This document shows positions 26,065 through 34,334 of a stretch of 64,000 bases of DNA, piece after piece; position 1 is the first letter of the stretch, and each line of letters starts with the position of its first letter. The notes under the pieces are model-generated. The model worked only from the letters and a program-made list of their open reading frames with translations, had not been told where the DNA came from and searched no databases. A program made the translations under genes and the position numbers. Origin of the DNA: Ensifer sp. BR816 (GTDB lineage: Bacteria; Pseudomonadota; Alphaproteobacteria; Rhizobiales; Rhizobiaceae); NCBI RefSeq assembly GCF_000378985.1, contig NZ_KB905370.1:3124604-3188603 (forward strand), read 5' to 3'.

Positions 26065-26961
26065 TCAGGGCGGTGATGCCGCCTCTTCTTTCAGCCATGA
26101 GGCGAACGCCTCGGCGCCGGGGCTGAGCCGTCGGTTTTGCGGTAAGACGATCCAGTAGGCGATCTGGTCGGACCGGACGGAATGCGCGAAAGGTTGCACG
26201 AGCCGCCCGGCCGACAGATGGTCGCGCACCATATTGAGGCGCCCGATCGCAACGCCCTGCCCGTTGAGAGCAGCTTGAAGCACGATGTTGTAGTCGGTCA
26301 GTTGAAGCATCCGGCCGCGCCGATAATCGACACCGGCTTCGCCGCACCAAAGCTGCCAGTCCACGAGCTTGCTGGACTCGAGCAGGGTCTGGGCGAGCAA
26401 ATCCGTCGGCCTGGCGAAGCGTGATCCATCCCCATAGAGCGTCGGGCTCAACACGGGGCTTAGCTCTTCATTCATCAACCGCTCCGCCATCACCCCATCC
26501 CACTGCCCGGCGCCGAAGCGGATGGCGAGGTCGACATCGCCGGTTTCGAAGGTCGTGAGACCCAATGTCGGATCGAGTTCGACCTCGATCTCAGGATGCC
26601 CGATCATGAATCGGGAAAGGCGGGAGACCAGCCAGTTGGCGGCAAAGGAGGGAAGGACGCTGACGCGCACGCGTTGCCGGACCGCGCGGCGGCGCATCTC
26701 GGAAGTCGCGCCGGCGATGATCCCGAAGGCTTCGGTGGTCCTGCCGAGATAGGCCGCCCCCTCGGCCGTCAATTCGATGCTCTTGGCTTTGCGGACGAAC
26801 AGCCGCACGCCGAGCGTGTCCTCGAGCTGCTTGATGTGGTGGCTTACGGCACTCTGGGTGATCAGCAACTCTTCGCCCGCCCTGCGGAAGCTGAGCAAGC
26901 GGCCCACCGCCTCGAAAGCCCGCAAGGCCTGCAGCGGCGGCATGGTGCTGGATGTACGCAT
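26065..26961 (-). CDS. LysR-family regulator, GcvA-like
   Basis: 298 residues from the ATG at 26961 (MRTSSTMPPLQALRAFEAVG); 26943 is an alternative ATG. The winged HTH SFRRAGEELLITQSAVSHHIKQLE is followed by the periplasmic-binding-like effector domain. The GcvA/AmpR-type N-terminus PPLxALRAFEA and the VLPSFAANWLVSRL opening of the effector domain support the subgroup. It is divergent from the RidA2-aminotransferase pair, the likely target, with an inverted repeat CTATGG/CCATAG between them. Confidence 0.9.
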   Translation of the reverse strand: MRTSSTMPPLQALRAFEAVGRLLSFRRAGEELLITQSAVSHHIKQLEDTLGVRLFVRKAKSIELTAEGAAYLGRTTEAFGIIAGATSEMRRRAVRQRVRVSVLPSFAANWLVSRLSRFMIGHPEIEVELDPTLGLTTFETGDVDLAIRFGAGQWDGVMAERLMNEELSPVLSPTLYGDGSRFARPTDLLAQTLLESSKLVDWQLWCGEAGVDYRRGRMLQLTDYNIVLQAALNGQGVAIGRLNMVRDHLSAGRLVQPFAHSVRSDQIAYWIVLPQNRRLSPGAEAFASWLKEEAASPP

Positions 26962-26972
26962 GGGTTTTTTCA

Positions 26973-27004
26973 CTATGGCATTAGCCTGATCGATCGCACC
27001 ATAG
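26973..27004. promoter_or_regulatory. Inverted repeat in LysR/RidA2 divergent promoter
   Basis: CTATGG (26973-26978) and CCATAG (26999-27004) form exact 6-bp arms 20 bases apart. Flanking bases extend the match to 7 of 8. The repeat lies 11 bases upstream of the LysR start codon and 68 bases upstream of RidA2. This is plausible for LysR autoregulation and activation; no binding evidence is available from sequence alone. Confidence 0.5.
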
Positions 27005-27071
27005 CGCAGTTTGAATTGGAAGCAATCGCAGGACCGTCGCATTCTCCCGGCATTTCCAACGGGAGACCGCC

Positions 27072-27545
27072 ATGTCAGCAACCATCGCATCCAAACTCTC
27101 CGCCCTCGGCCATCGACTGCCGGAAGCCTCAGCGCCGGCGGCGAATTACGTCTCGACGGCTCGAGCCGGCAACCTCCTTATCGTCTCGGGCCAGATCAGC
27201 GTCAGAGACGACGAGGTCCTGACCGGGATCCTCGGCACCGGTGTTTCGCACGAGGAAGGTCGCATCGCGGCCGAATACGCTGCGATCAGCGTCCTGTCGC
27301 AGATTGCCACTGCGACCGATGGCACGTTGGCAGCGGTCCGGCGTGTCGTTCGGCTCGGGGTCTTCATCGCCTCGACGCCGGACTTTGCGGAGCACTCGCA
27401 GGTCGCCAATGGCGCATCGGACCTGTTCGTCGCGGTGTTCGGCGAAGCGGGGCGGCACGCGCGTGCCGCAGTGGGCGTGGCCGCGCTGCCCGCCGGTGCC
27501 ATGGTCGAGGTCGATGCACTGGTGGATCTGGAGCCTGCGGCATGA
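27072..27545 (+). CDS. RidA/YjgF-family protein (copy 2, long form)
   Basis: 157 residues, about 25 longer than canonical RidA because of a longer N-terminus and an insert. The core has NLLIVSGQISVRDDE, VRRVVRLGVFIAS and ARAAVGVAALPAGAMVEVDAL, the last with the arginine usually contacting substrate. The sequence is distant from copy 1 at 23532. Its stop overlaps the start of a PLP class V aminotransferase (ATGA), which fits the known role of RidA-type proteins in clearing imines formed by PLP enzymes. A GGGAGACC ribosome site precedes the ATG. Confidence 0.85.
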   Translation: MSATIASKLSALGHRLPEASAPAANYVSTARAGNLLIVSGQISVRDDEVLTGILGTGVSHEEGRIAAEYAAISVLSQIATATDGTLAAVRRVVRLGVFIASTPDFAEHSQVANGASDLFVAVFGEAGRHARAAVGVAALPAGAMVEVDALVDLEPAA

Positions 27546-28732
27546 ACGATGCACTCGACGTGGAGCAGCTTCGTACGGAGACTCCCGGCTGCGCGGCTGG
27601 AATGCACTTCAATCATTCCGGCGCCTCGCTGCCCTCGCAATCGGTGCTTGCGGCGATCTGGGACTATCTCCGCCACGAAGCGCTCGAGGGACCGATGGAG
27701 GCGGCAAATGGAGCGAGCGCGCTTCTCGAAGAGGTGCGCGCCGATATGGCCGCGCTCATCGGTGCCAATCCGAACGAGATTGCCTTCCTCGGCAGCGGCT
27801 CGACCGCCTGGGGCGCGGCTTTCTCGGCCTTGCCGCCGCTTGTTGCGGGCGACCGCATTCTCGTCGGTCGTCAGGAATGGGGCGGCAATCTCGCCACGAT
27901 GCAGAATGCCGCGGCCCGGGCCGGAGCACGGATCGAGACCATTCCCGTCCGTGTCGACGGCGGCGTCGACGCCTCGGCGCTGGCATCGATGATCGACGAT
28001 CACGTGCGCCTCGTATCGCTCACATGGGTGCCCGCGAATGGTGGCCTGATCAACGATGCGGCGGCCGTGGGCCGCGTGACCAAGGCGTCCGGCATTCCCT
28101 ATTTCATCGATGCGGGCCAGGCTCTCGGCCAGATCCCCATCGACGTCACTACGCTCGGATGTGACGTATTGAAGGCCGCGGGCCGGAAATTTCTTCGAGG
28201 ACCGCGCGGAACGGCGGTCCTCTATGTCAGGCAAGAGTTCCTGCCACGGCTGACGCCGAGTTCTCTCGATGTGCTTTCGGGGCCGATCGTCGACGGGGTC
28301 GTCAAGATTCGTAACGACGCCCGCCGGTTCGAAGCAGGCGAGATTTCCCCGGCGCTGATTTTCGGATTGGGCGCTGCCATTCGCCAGGCACGGTCGCTCG
28401 GCATCGAGGCAATTCGTGCGAGGATCAACACCCTGGCGAATGAATTGCGCGACAATCTGCGCGGCATTCCGAAAGTGACGCTGCGGGATCTCGGAACGGA
28501 ACTCTCCGGCATAGTCTCCTTCACCGTCGAAGGCATTCCCGCAGCCAACGCTCGCGCAGCCCTCGCCGAAAGGAAAATCGCGATCGGTGCGAATGGTGTT
28601 CCCTATACGCCGCTCGACATGACCGCACGGGGACTCGACCAGATCGCCAGGGCATCGGTAAGCTATCTGAACACCCCATCGGAGATTGCCTTTCTGTCCG
28701 AGGCAGTCGCCGACATAGCAAGGCGAGCGTGA
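27542..28732 (+). CDS. Class V aminotransferase / cysteine desulfurase-like PLP enzyme
   Basis: 396 residues from the ATG at 27542. NifS/isopenicillin-epimerase-like fold type I: FNHSGASLPSQSV at the N-terminus, the cofactor segment IPYFIDAGQALGQIP, and the probable Schiff-base lysine in AAGRKFLRGPRGTAVLYV. The RGPRG motif after the lysine is shared with class V lyases and epimerases. No SufS-type catalytic Cys loop is obvious, so a lyase, racemase or aminotransferase is likelier than a desulfurase. It is translationally coupled to RidA2 and probably controlled by the divergent LysR. Confidence 0.87.
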   Translation: MNDALDVEQLRTETPGCAAGMHFNHSGASLPSQSVLAAIWDYLRHEALEGPMEAANGASALLEEVRADMAALIGANPNEIAFLGSGSTAWGAAFSALPPLVAGDRILVGRQEWGGNLATMQNAAARAGARIETIPVRVDGGVDASALASMIDDHVRLVSLTWVPANGGLINDAAAVGRVTKASGIPYFIDAGQALGQIPIDVTTLGCDVLKAAGRKFLRGPRGTAVLYVRQEFLPRLTPSSLDVLSGPIVDGVVKIRNDARRFEAGEISPALIFGLGAAIRQARSLGIEAIRARINTLANELRDNLRGIPKVTLRDLGTELSGIVSFTVEGIPAANARAALAERKIAIGANGVPYTPLDMTARGLDQIARASVSYLNTPSEIAFLSEAVADIARRA

Positions 28733-28806
28733 CAGCGCTCATCATCATCCGCCAGCCTGTGAACGCGTGAGGGCAGCCTGGCAAAACGTGAAAATCGGAG
28801 CATGCG

Positions 28807-29586
28807 ATGGATCTGGGTATAAAAGGCAAGCGGGCGCTGGTTTGCGCCGGTTCGAAGGGGCTGGGCCGCGGCGTTGCGGAAAAACTCGCCGAGGCGGGCG
28901 TTATCCTGACGCTCAATGCCCGCGAACCGAAACAGCTTCGCGAGACGGCGCGCGCCATCAGCAAGGACTTTGGCGTTCAAGTCGAAATCGTCGCCGCCGA
29001 CGTGACAACCGAGGAGGGCCGCAATGCCGTCCTGCGGGCGGAGCCGCGGCCGGACATACTGATCACCAATGCCGGCGGCCCGCCGCCGGGTGATTGGTCG
29101 AGCGTGACGGAAGGCAACTGGCTGGAGGCAATCAGGACAAACATGCTGGCGCCGATCCTGCTCATGAAGGCGGTCATTCCCGGCATGATCGAGCGGAAGT
29201 GGGGACGGATCGTCAACATCACCTCTGCCTCGGTGAAGTCGCCGATCCCGGAACTCTGTCTTTCCAATGGCGCCCGCACCGGGCTTACCGGCTTCGTCGC
29301 CGGCACGGCCCGTCAGGTCGCCCGCCACGGCGTCATCATCAACAATCTGCTGCCCGGTTCGCATGAGACGGAGCGTCTGGAAAAGCTCCTCGAAAAATCC
29401 GCAAAGGCTCGCGGGGTTTCACTCGATCAGGTTCGCGCCGAGGAATATGCGCAGAACCCGACCGGACGCGTCGGCACGCCGAGCGAGTTCGGCGCCGCCG
29501 CGGCATTCCTCTGCAGCCAGTATGCCGGCTATATCGTCGGCCAGAACCTGCTGCTCGACGGCGGCGCGCTGAACTCGACGCTGTGA
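28807..29586 (+). CDS. SDR-fold protein with altered catalytic residues
   Basis: 259 residues with an SDR Rossmann fold: cofactor loop CAGSKGLGRG, TNAGGPPPG, GRIVNITSASV with the catalytic-type Ser, and a GGALNSTL C-terminus. In alignment with FabG the Tyr-x-x-x-Lys pair is replaced by Ser153-Asn-Gly-Ala-Arg157, so the normal proton donor and lysine are missing. An atypical FabG-like subgroup with a poorly conserved site is known. It may be non-canonical or non-catalytic. It lies 74 bases after the aminotransferase and is probably in the same unit. Confidence 0.88.
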   Translation: MDLGIKGKRALVCAGSKGLGRGVAEKLAEAGVILTLNAREPKQLRETARAISKDFGVQVEIVAADVTTEEGRNAVLRAEPRPDILITNAGGPPPGDWSSVTEGNWLEAIRTNMLAPILLMKAVIPGMIERKWGRIVNITSASVKSPIPELCLSNGARTGLTGFVAGTARQVARHGVIINNLLPGSHETERLEKLLEKSAKARGVSLDQVRAEEYAQNPTGRVGTPSEFGAAAAFLCSQYAGYIVGQNLLLDGGALNSTL

Positions 29587-29597
29587 AGTGTGGGCCG

Positions 29598-29612
29598 CCC
29601 GGCGACGCCGGG
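29598..29612. terminator. Short GC hairpin between convergent SDR and GNAT genes
   Basis: 6-bp stem CCCGGC (29598-29603) / GCCGGG (29607-29612) with a 3-base loop fills the 27-base gap between convergent stops. It lacks a T-run, so any role in transcript ending is tentative. Confidence 0.4.
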
Positions 29613-29613
29613 T

Positions 29614-30114
29614 TCAGTCGGCGATGCGTCGAACCATGATGATATCGTCGACTTCCCGGCCGTTGCGAATGCAGCCGCCGGGAATGCGGCCGACCGCCTC
29701 GAACCCCTCTCGGCGATAGAAGGCGATTGCTGTCGCGTTCTCGGCGCTGACCGACAGCTCCAATTGCCGGATGCCTTCACTCCGCGCGTGGTCAGTCACG
29801 GCCGTGAGAAGCAGCCGGGCAACACCGGTTCCTCGCGTGCTCCGATTGACGTAAACCATGACGACGGTGGCGCGGTGCGCCATCTTGCTGGCACGCTGCC
29901 GCAGCAGGCCCATGATGCCCACCGGTTCACCAGTGCGGAATGCGACGAAGACGGGATTGTCGGTCAGCCGCCGACGCCATTCGTCGTCCGGCAGCTTCTC
30001 CCAATCCTCGGCGCTGCTGGCGAAGGAATCGGGCTCCATTCGCAGCGCTTCGAGCCGAATGCGCCGAAAGGGTTCGACGTCGTCCTGGCCGAGCAGTCGT
30101 ATCGAGATGCTCAC
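29614..30114 (-). CDS. GNAT-family N-acetyltransferase
   Basis: 166 residues from the GTG at 30114, 2 bases after the ATPase stop. A GNAT fold with the acetyl-CoA pyrophosphate loop in STRGTGVARLLLTAV (R-G-T-G-V-A), strand MVYVNRS before it, and C-terminal NATAIAFYRREGFEAVGRIPG, typical of the family. Substrate unknown. Its place as the last gene of the sugar ABC operon suggests an amine-bearing substrate such as an amino sugar, which is inference only. Confidence 0.87.
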   Translation of the reverse strand: MSISIRLLGQDDVEPFRRIRLEALRMEPDSFASSAEDWEKLPDDEWRRRLTDNPVFVAFRTGEPVGIMGLLRQRASKMAHRATVVMVYVNRSTRGTGVARLLLTAVTDHARSEGIRQLELSVSAENATAIAFYRREGFEAVGRIPGGCIRNGREVDDIIMVRRIAD

Positions 30115-30116
30115 CC

Positions 30117-31247
30117 TCAGGCCGCCGGATCGAACAGGGCAAGATCGATGTCTGTCATCTCGACGCGACGCTCGAACGCGGTGCCGTTTTCGTCGAACAG
30201 GTGGCAATCGGCCGCGCGTATGCCGGTCGTGACCTGATCGTCCGTCCGGATGGCAGCGGTGCCCGGCAGCATGGCGCAATAATTCTCGCCCTCGCCACCG
30301 ATCCCAGCATAGGCGACGGTGTGCGCACCAAGGCGCTCGATGACCGAGGGATTGACGGTCAGCGTCAGGTCGCCGGCGCCCATCTGGATATGCTCCGGCC
30401 GAACGCCGAGCGTCAGCGTGCGGCCAACCATGCCGCTGCGCGGGGCGACGGGAACAAGCGCCGTCTGGCCTCGATAGTCGACCTCGACGCCGGCATCGCT
30501 CGCACCCGTACAGGTGACCGGGAGGAAGTTCATCTTCGGATGGCCTATGAAGCCAGCGACGAAAATGTTGGCCGGTTTGTGATAGAGCTCGAGCGGCGCG
30601 CCGGTCTGGGCGATTTCACCGGCATTCAGCACGACGATCCGGTCCGCCATCGTCATCGCCTCGACCTGGTCGTGGGTGACGTAGATCATCGTTGCCTTCA
30701 ATTGCCGGTGCAACTTGGCAAGCTCGATACGCATGTCGGCGCGCAGCGCCGCGTCGAGGTTCGAGAGCGGTTCGTCGAAGAGAAATATCTTCGGCTCGCG
30801 CACGATCGCCCGGCCGATCGCCACGCGCTGACGCTGGCCACCCGAGAGCATGCCCGGCTTCTGCTGCAGGCGCTGGTCGAGATGGAGAATGCGCGCCGCA
30901 TGCTCGACCTTCGACTTGAGCTTCTCCTCGGCCAGCTTTTCCACCCGCAGCGGAAAGGCGATGTTCTCGAACACGGTCATGTGCGGATAGAGCGCATAGG
31001 ACTGGAAGACCATGGCAATGCCGCGCTTGACCGGCGGCAGGTCGTTGACCCGCTTGCCGTCGATGACGATGTCGCCTGCCGTCGTCTCGTCGAGGCCGGC
31101 GATCATTCGAAGCAGGGTGGACTTGCCGCAGCCGGAGGGCCCGACGAAGACCACGAACTCACCGTTCTTCACCTCGAGCTCGATGCTCTTCAGCACCTCG
31201 TAGGTGCCGTAGGATTTCTGAACCCGTTTGAGATTGAGCTGTCCCAA
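30117..31247 (-). CDS. Sugar ABC transporter ATP-binding protein (UgpC/MsmK/MalK type)
   Basis: 376 residues from the TTG at 31247, supported by a GGAGA site 9-10 bases upstream and by the family-typical start (M)GQLNLKRVQKSYG. Walker A GPSGCGKST, signature LSGGQRQR, Walker B IFLFDEPLSNLD and TLGVRPEHIQMG in the C-terminal TOBE/regulatory domain are intact. It energises the CUT1-type permeases encoded upstream in the same operon. It follows the binding-protein gene after an 86-base gap with a strong hairpin. Confidence 0.93.
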   Translation of the reverse strand: MGQLNLKRVQKSYGTYEVLKSIELEVKNGEFVVFVGPSGCGKSTLLRMIAGLDETTAGDIVIDGKRVNDLPPVKRGIAMVFQSYALYPHMTVFENIAFPLRVEKLAEEKLKSKVEHAARILHLDQRLQQKPGMLSGGQRQRVAIGRAIVREPKIFLFDEPLSNLDAALRADMRIELAKLHRQLKATMIYVTHDQVEAMTMADRIVVLNAGEIAQTGAPLELYHKPANIFVAGFIGHPKMNFLPVTCTGASDAGVEVDYRGQTALVPVAPRSGMVGRTLTLGVRPEHIQMGAGDLTLTVNPSVIERLGAHTVAYAGIGGEGENYCAMLPGTAAIRTDDQVTTGIRAADCHLFDENGTAFERRVEMTDIDLALFDPAA

Positions 31248-31296
31248 GTAACTATCTCCGGCCACGGCGAATGCGGCTTGTCCGCGAACATGAGGA

Positions 31297-31326
31297 GGGA
31301 CCGCGCGGGGCAAGCCTCGCGGTCCC
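31297..31326 (-). terminator. Intra-operon hairpin after the sugar-binding-protein gene
   Basis: Perfect 9-bp stem GGGACCGCG (31297-31305) / CGCGGTCCC (31318-31326), starting 7 bases past the binding-protein stop on the minus strand. No T-run follows. It probably stabilises the upstream mRNA or partly attenuates ATPase expression. Confidence 0.7.
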
Positions 31327-31333
31327 GATGCGC

Positions 31334-32548
31334 TTACTTGTACTGTTCGAGGTCGGCCGCCGCCTTCTTCAGGGCATCGGCCGGCTCGGCCTTGCCGGTA
31401 ACGACCGACTGGACCATCTCGATCATCGTGTTCTGAAGACCCTTATAGTCGGTGAACAGCGGTTCCGGCCCACCGAAGGAAATACCGTCGATGAACGGCT
31501 TCCAGTAAGGGTTGGCCGCAACCATGTCGTTGACCGCCTTGCCCGGACGCAGCGGCGTCAAGCCCTCCTGGGCCTCGTAGATCGGCTGGTTCTCGGCATT
31601 GGTCAGGAATTTGGCGAATTCGATCGCCTTTTCCTCGACGTCAGTGCCGCTGAAGACGGCGAGGCTGTCCGTGATCAAAAGCGTGCCCTGCCCCTTGGCG
31701 CTCGGGCCGAGCGGCAGCGGTGCGACGCCCCAGTCGATCTTCGTTTCCTTGAGCCGGTTCACCGCGCCGACCGAGGCGTGGATCATGCCGAGCTTGCCGT
31801 CGAGGAAGATCGCCCGAACCTCGTTCTGCTCATAGGAGGTCGGCCCTTCCTCGGCATAGGGAACGATGTCCTTGAGCGCCGTCAGCGCTTCGAGGTTTTC
31901 CTTGCTGTCGAGCGTGATCTTGCCGTCCGCATCGATCACCGAGCCGTTATTGGTGTAAACCCAATGCAGGAACTGGTGCATGGTGTTGTCGAAAGTCTTG
32001 GCGACCACGCCGAAGCCCGCAATGCCGGTCTTCTCCTTGATGGTCTTGGCGTATTCCAGCTCTTCCGCCCAGGTCGTCGGCGGCTTCTCCGGGTCGAGGC
32101 CGGCCTGCTTGAACAGTGCCTTGTTCCAATAGAGCGACTTGGTCGAGAAGGCGACCGGAACGCCCCATTGCTTGCCGCCGGTCGTCACCGTGTCCATGAT
32201 ATAGGGGTAGTAGGATTTCTTCTCTTCCTCCGTGAAGGTGATCGGCACGATCAGCTCGTTATCCGCGAATTCCTTGAGCGTGCGCGAGCCAACATAGGCG
32301 AGCGCCACGGGCGTGCCGGAAGCGGCAAGCGTCGTCACCTTGTCCTGGCATTGGCCCCAGCCGACCACTTCCGAGGCGATCTTGTAGCCGGGATTGGCCG
32401 CCTCCCATTTCTTGATGAAATCGGCATGCGCCGGCTGCATCTTGTCGCCGCAGGCGAGGAAGGTGATCTCTGTGTCAGCCAAGGCAGGCAGTGCTGTCGT
32501 GGCGAGAAGCGCGAAAGTTCCGGCAATCAATGAGGCATGCTTTGTCAT
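31334..32548 (-). CDS. Sugar ABC transporter substrate-binding protein (CUT1 family)
   Basis: 404 residues with a Sec signal peptide (cleavage after ALPALA, residue 24). The family-1 extracellular binding fold shows FIKKWEAANPGYKI near the start, VPVAFSTKSLYWNKALFKQAGLDP, and KAIEFAKFLTNAENQ near the end. Many aromatic residues (Trp/Tyr) suggest a carbohydrate ligand; the specific sugar cannot be read from sequence. A GAGGGGAA ribosome site precedes the ATG. Confidence 0.92.
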   Translation of the reverse strand: MTKHASLIAGTFALLATTALPALADTEITFLACGDKMQPAHADFIKKWEAANPGYKIASEVVGWGQCQDKVTTLAASGTPVALAYVGSRTLKEFADNELIVPITFTEEEKKSYYPYIMDTVTTGGKQWGVPVAFSTKSLYWNKALFKQAGLDPEKPPTTWAEELEYAKTIKEKTGIAGFGVVAKTFDNTMHQFLHWVYTNNGSVIDADGKITLDSKENLEALTALKDIVPYAEEGPTSYEQNEVRAIFLDGKLGMIHASVGAVNRLKETKIDWGVAPLPLGPSAKGQGTLLITDSLAVFSGTDVEEKAIEFAKFLTNAENQPIYEAQEGLTPLRPGKAVNDMVAANPYWKPFIDGISFGGPEPLFTDYKGLQNTMIEMVQSVVTGKAEPADALKKAAADLEQYK

Positions 32549-32582
32549 GGTATTCCCCTCGCTTATGAGCTCGTTGTTGCGG

Positions 32583-33440
32583 TTACTGTTTCACGGCGCC
32601 GGCGGTCAGGCCCGCGACGAGATAGCGTTGCATCAGGAAGATGAGGATGACTGCCGGCGCGATGCCGACGAAACTCGCCGCCATCAGCTCGTTCCAGATG
32701 ACTTCCTGCCGGCCGAAATAGGCATAGAGCCCGATCGGCAGCGGCATGTATTCGGTCTTCGAGTTGAAGGTCAGCGCGAAGATGAATTGCTGGGCATAGG
32801 AACCGATGAAGGTGGTGATCGCGACGACGGTGATGCCCGGCATGGCGATCGGCAGGATCACCCGGCGCAGCGTGTAGAAATGGCTCGCCCCGTCGACGAA
32901 GGCCGCCTCGTCCAGTTCCCGCGGGATGCGCATCATGTAGGTGCGCAACAGCCAGATGCCCGAGGGGATGAGGAAAGCGACGCCCGGCACGATCATCGCG
33001 AAATAGGTGTTGAGCACGCCGAGACTGCGCATCAGCCGGAAGAGCGGAATGAGCAGCACCGCGCCGGAAAACATATTGACCGCCAGGAACGCCGCCAGCA
33101 GCGCGCCGCTGCCGCGGAACTTGAAGCGGGCAAAGGCGTAGGCGGACGGCACGACCAGCACCAGCACGACCGCGGTGACGATGGTCGAGATGAAGAAGGA
33201 ATTGAAGATGTAGCGGGCAAAGCCCGGCACGCTCACCCACATCGTGCGATAGGCCTCGAAGGAACCGTTCTCCGGCAGGAAGCGATAGGGGGAGGAAAAC
33301 AAGAGCCCGAGCGGCTTCAGCGACACCAGGAAGCCCTCGACGAAGGGGGAGAGGATGAAGCTCAGGAAGACGAAGATACCCGCATAGATGCCGGCGAGCT
33401 CGTACCAGCGATAGCGGTTGATCATGGCGGGCTGGTTCAT
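32583..33440 (-). CDS. Sugar ABC transporter permease (MalG-like)
   Basis: 285 residues with about six membrane helices and a MalG-type EAA loop (ELDEAAFVDGASHFYTLRRVILPIAMPGI) that couples to the ATPase. Its ATG overlaps the stop of the upstream permease (ATGA). It forms a heterodimeric channel with the product of 33437-34321. Confidence 0.92.
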   Translation of the reverse strand: MNQPAMINRYRWYELAGIYAGIFVFLSFILSPFVEGFLVSLKPLGLLFSSPYRFLPENGSFEAYRTMWVSVPGFARYIFNSFFISTIVTAVVLVLVVPSAYAFARFKFRGSGALLAAFLAVNMFSGAVLLIPLFRLMRSLGVLNTYFAMIVPGVAFLIPSGIWLLRTYMMRIPRELDEAAFVDGASHFYTLRRVILPIAMPGITVVAITTFIGSYAQQFIFALTFNSKTEYMPLPIGLYAYFGRQEVIWNELMAASFVGIAPAVILIFLMQRYLVAGLTAGAVKQ

Positions 33441-34321
33441 CGGCTTTCTCCCGAGGCAAGACGGTGGGTGACGCGGAAATAGGCGATGCAGAAGATCGAC
33501 AGGAAGATGCAGATCAGCACGGCGCGCGCCGCCCCCTCCCCGTATTTCTTCGAGCCGATAGCGGTGCGATAGGTGTCGATGATCATCGTCGTCGTGTCGC
33601 CGTTCGGGCCGCCCTGGGTCAGGATCCAGATGATGTCGAAGGAGTTGAAGGTGGCGATCAGCGACAGCATCGACATGGTGATCATCGACGGCACCAGCAG
33701 CGGCAGGGTGATGCGGCGGAAGCGGTAGAAGCGCCCTGCCCCGTCGGTCCAGGCGGCCTCGTAGAGATCCTGCGGAATCGCCTGCATCGAGGCGAGCATG
33801 TAGAGCGTCACCAGCGGCACGCCGATCCAGACGTCGGTGATGATCGTCGCCCAGAAGGCCGTCGAGCCGTGCGCGAGGAAGGCGACCGGCCCGTCGACCA
33901 GCCCCGAGTTCTGCAGCATGCCGGAGATCATCCCGAACTGGCCGTTATACATCCAGCCCCACATGAAGATGCCGATCGCCATCGGCACGATCCAGGGCGG
34001 CATGGTCAGCACCCGGAACAGCGCCCGTCCCGGCACGGCGGCGTTCAGCATCACTGCGCCGAAGGTGCCGATGATCATCTTGATCGTCACGGAAAAAGCG
34101 GTCCAGACGAAGGTGCGGGCGATCACTTCCGCAAAGGTGGCGTTGAAGATCTTATCGTAGTTGGCGGTGCCCACCCAGTTGGTCGTCTTCTTCAGCGAGG
34201 CATCCGTAAAGGAGAGGATGAACGTATCGACCAGCGGATAGGCGACGATCACCGTCACGTAGAGCACGGCTGGAAAAAGCAGGATCCAGGCGAAGATGAC
34301 GGTGCTGCGGCGAACACTCAT
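33437..34321 (-). CDS. Sugar ABC transporter permease (MalF-like)
   Basis: 294 residues from the ATG at 34321 with an AGGAA site upstream; an ATG at 34345 overlaps the previous gene. About six helices and an EAA loop (DLYEAAWTDGAGRFYRFRRITLPLLVPSM). It lacks the large MalF periplasmic P2 loop, as in most CUT1 importers. Partner of the adjacent MalG-like permease. Confidence 0.92.
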   Translation of the reverse strand: MSVRRSTVIFAWILLFPAVLYVTVIVAYPLVDTFILSFTDASLKKTTNWVGTANYDKIFNATFAEVIARTFVWTAFSVTIKMIIGTFGAVMLNAAVPGRALFRVLTMPPWIVPMAIGIFMWGWMYNGQFGMISGMLQNSGLVDGPVAFLAHGSTAFWATIITDVWIGVPLVTLYMLASMQAIPQDLYEAAWTDGAGRFYRFRRITLPLLVPSMITMSMLSLIATFNSFDIIWILTQGGPNGDTTTMIIDTYRTAIGSKKYGEGAARAVLICIFLSIFCIAYFRVTHRLASGESR

Positions 34322-34334
34322 CCCTCGTTCCTCG

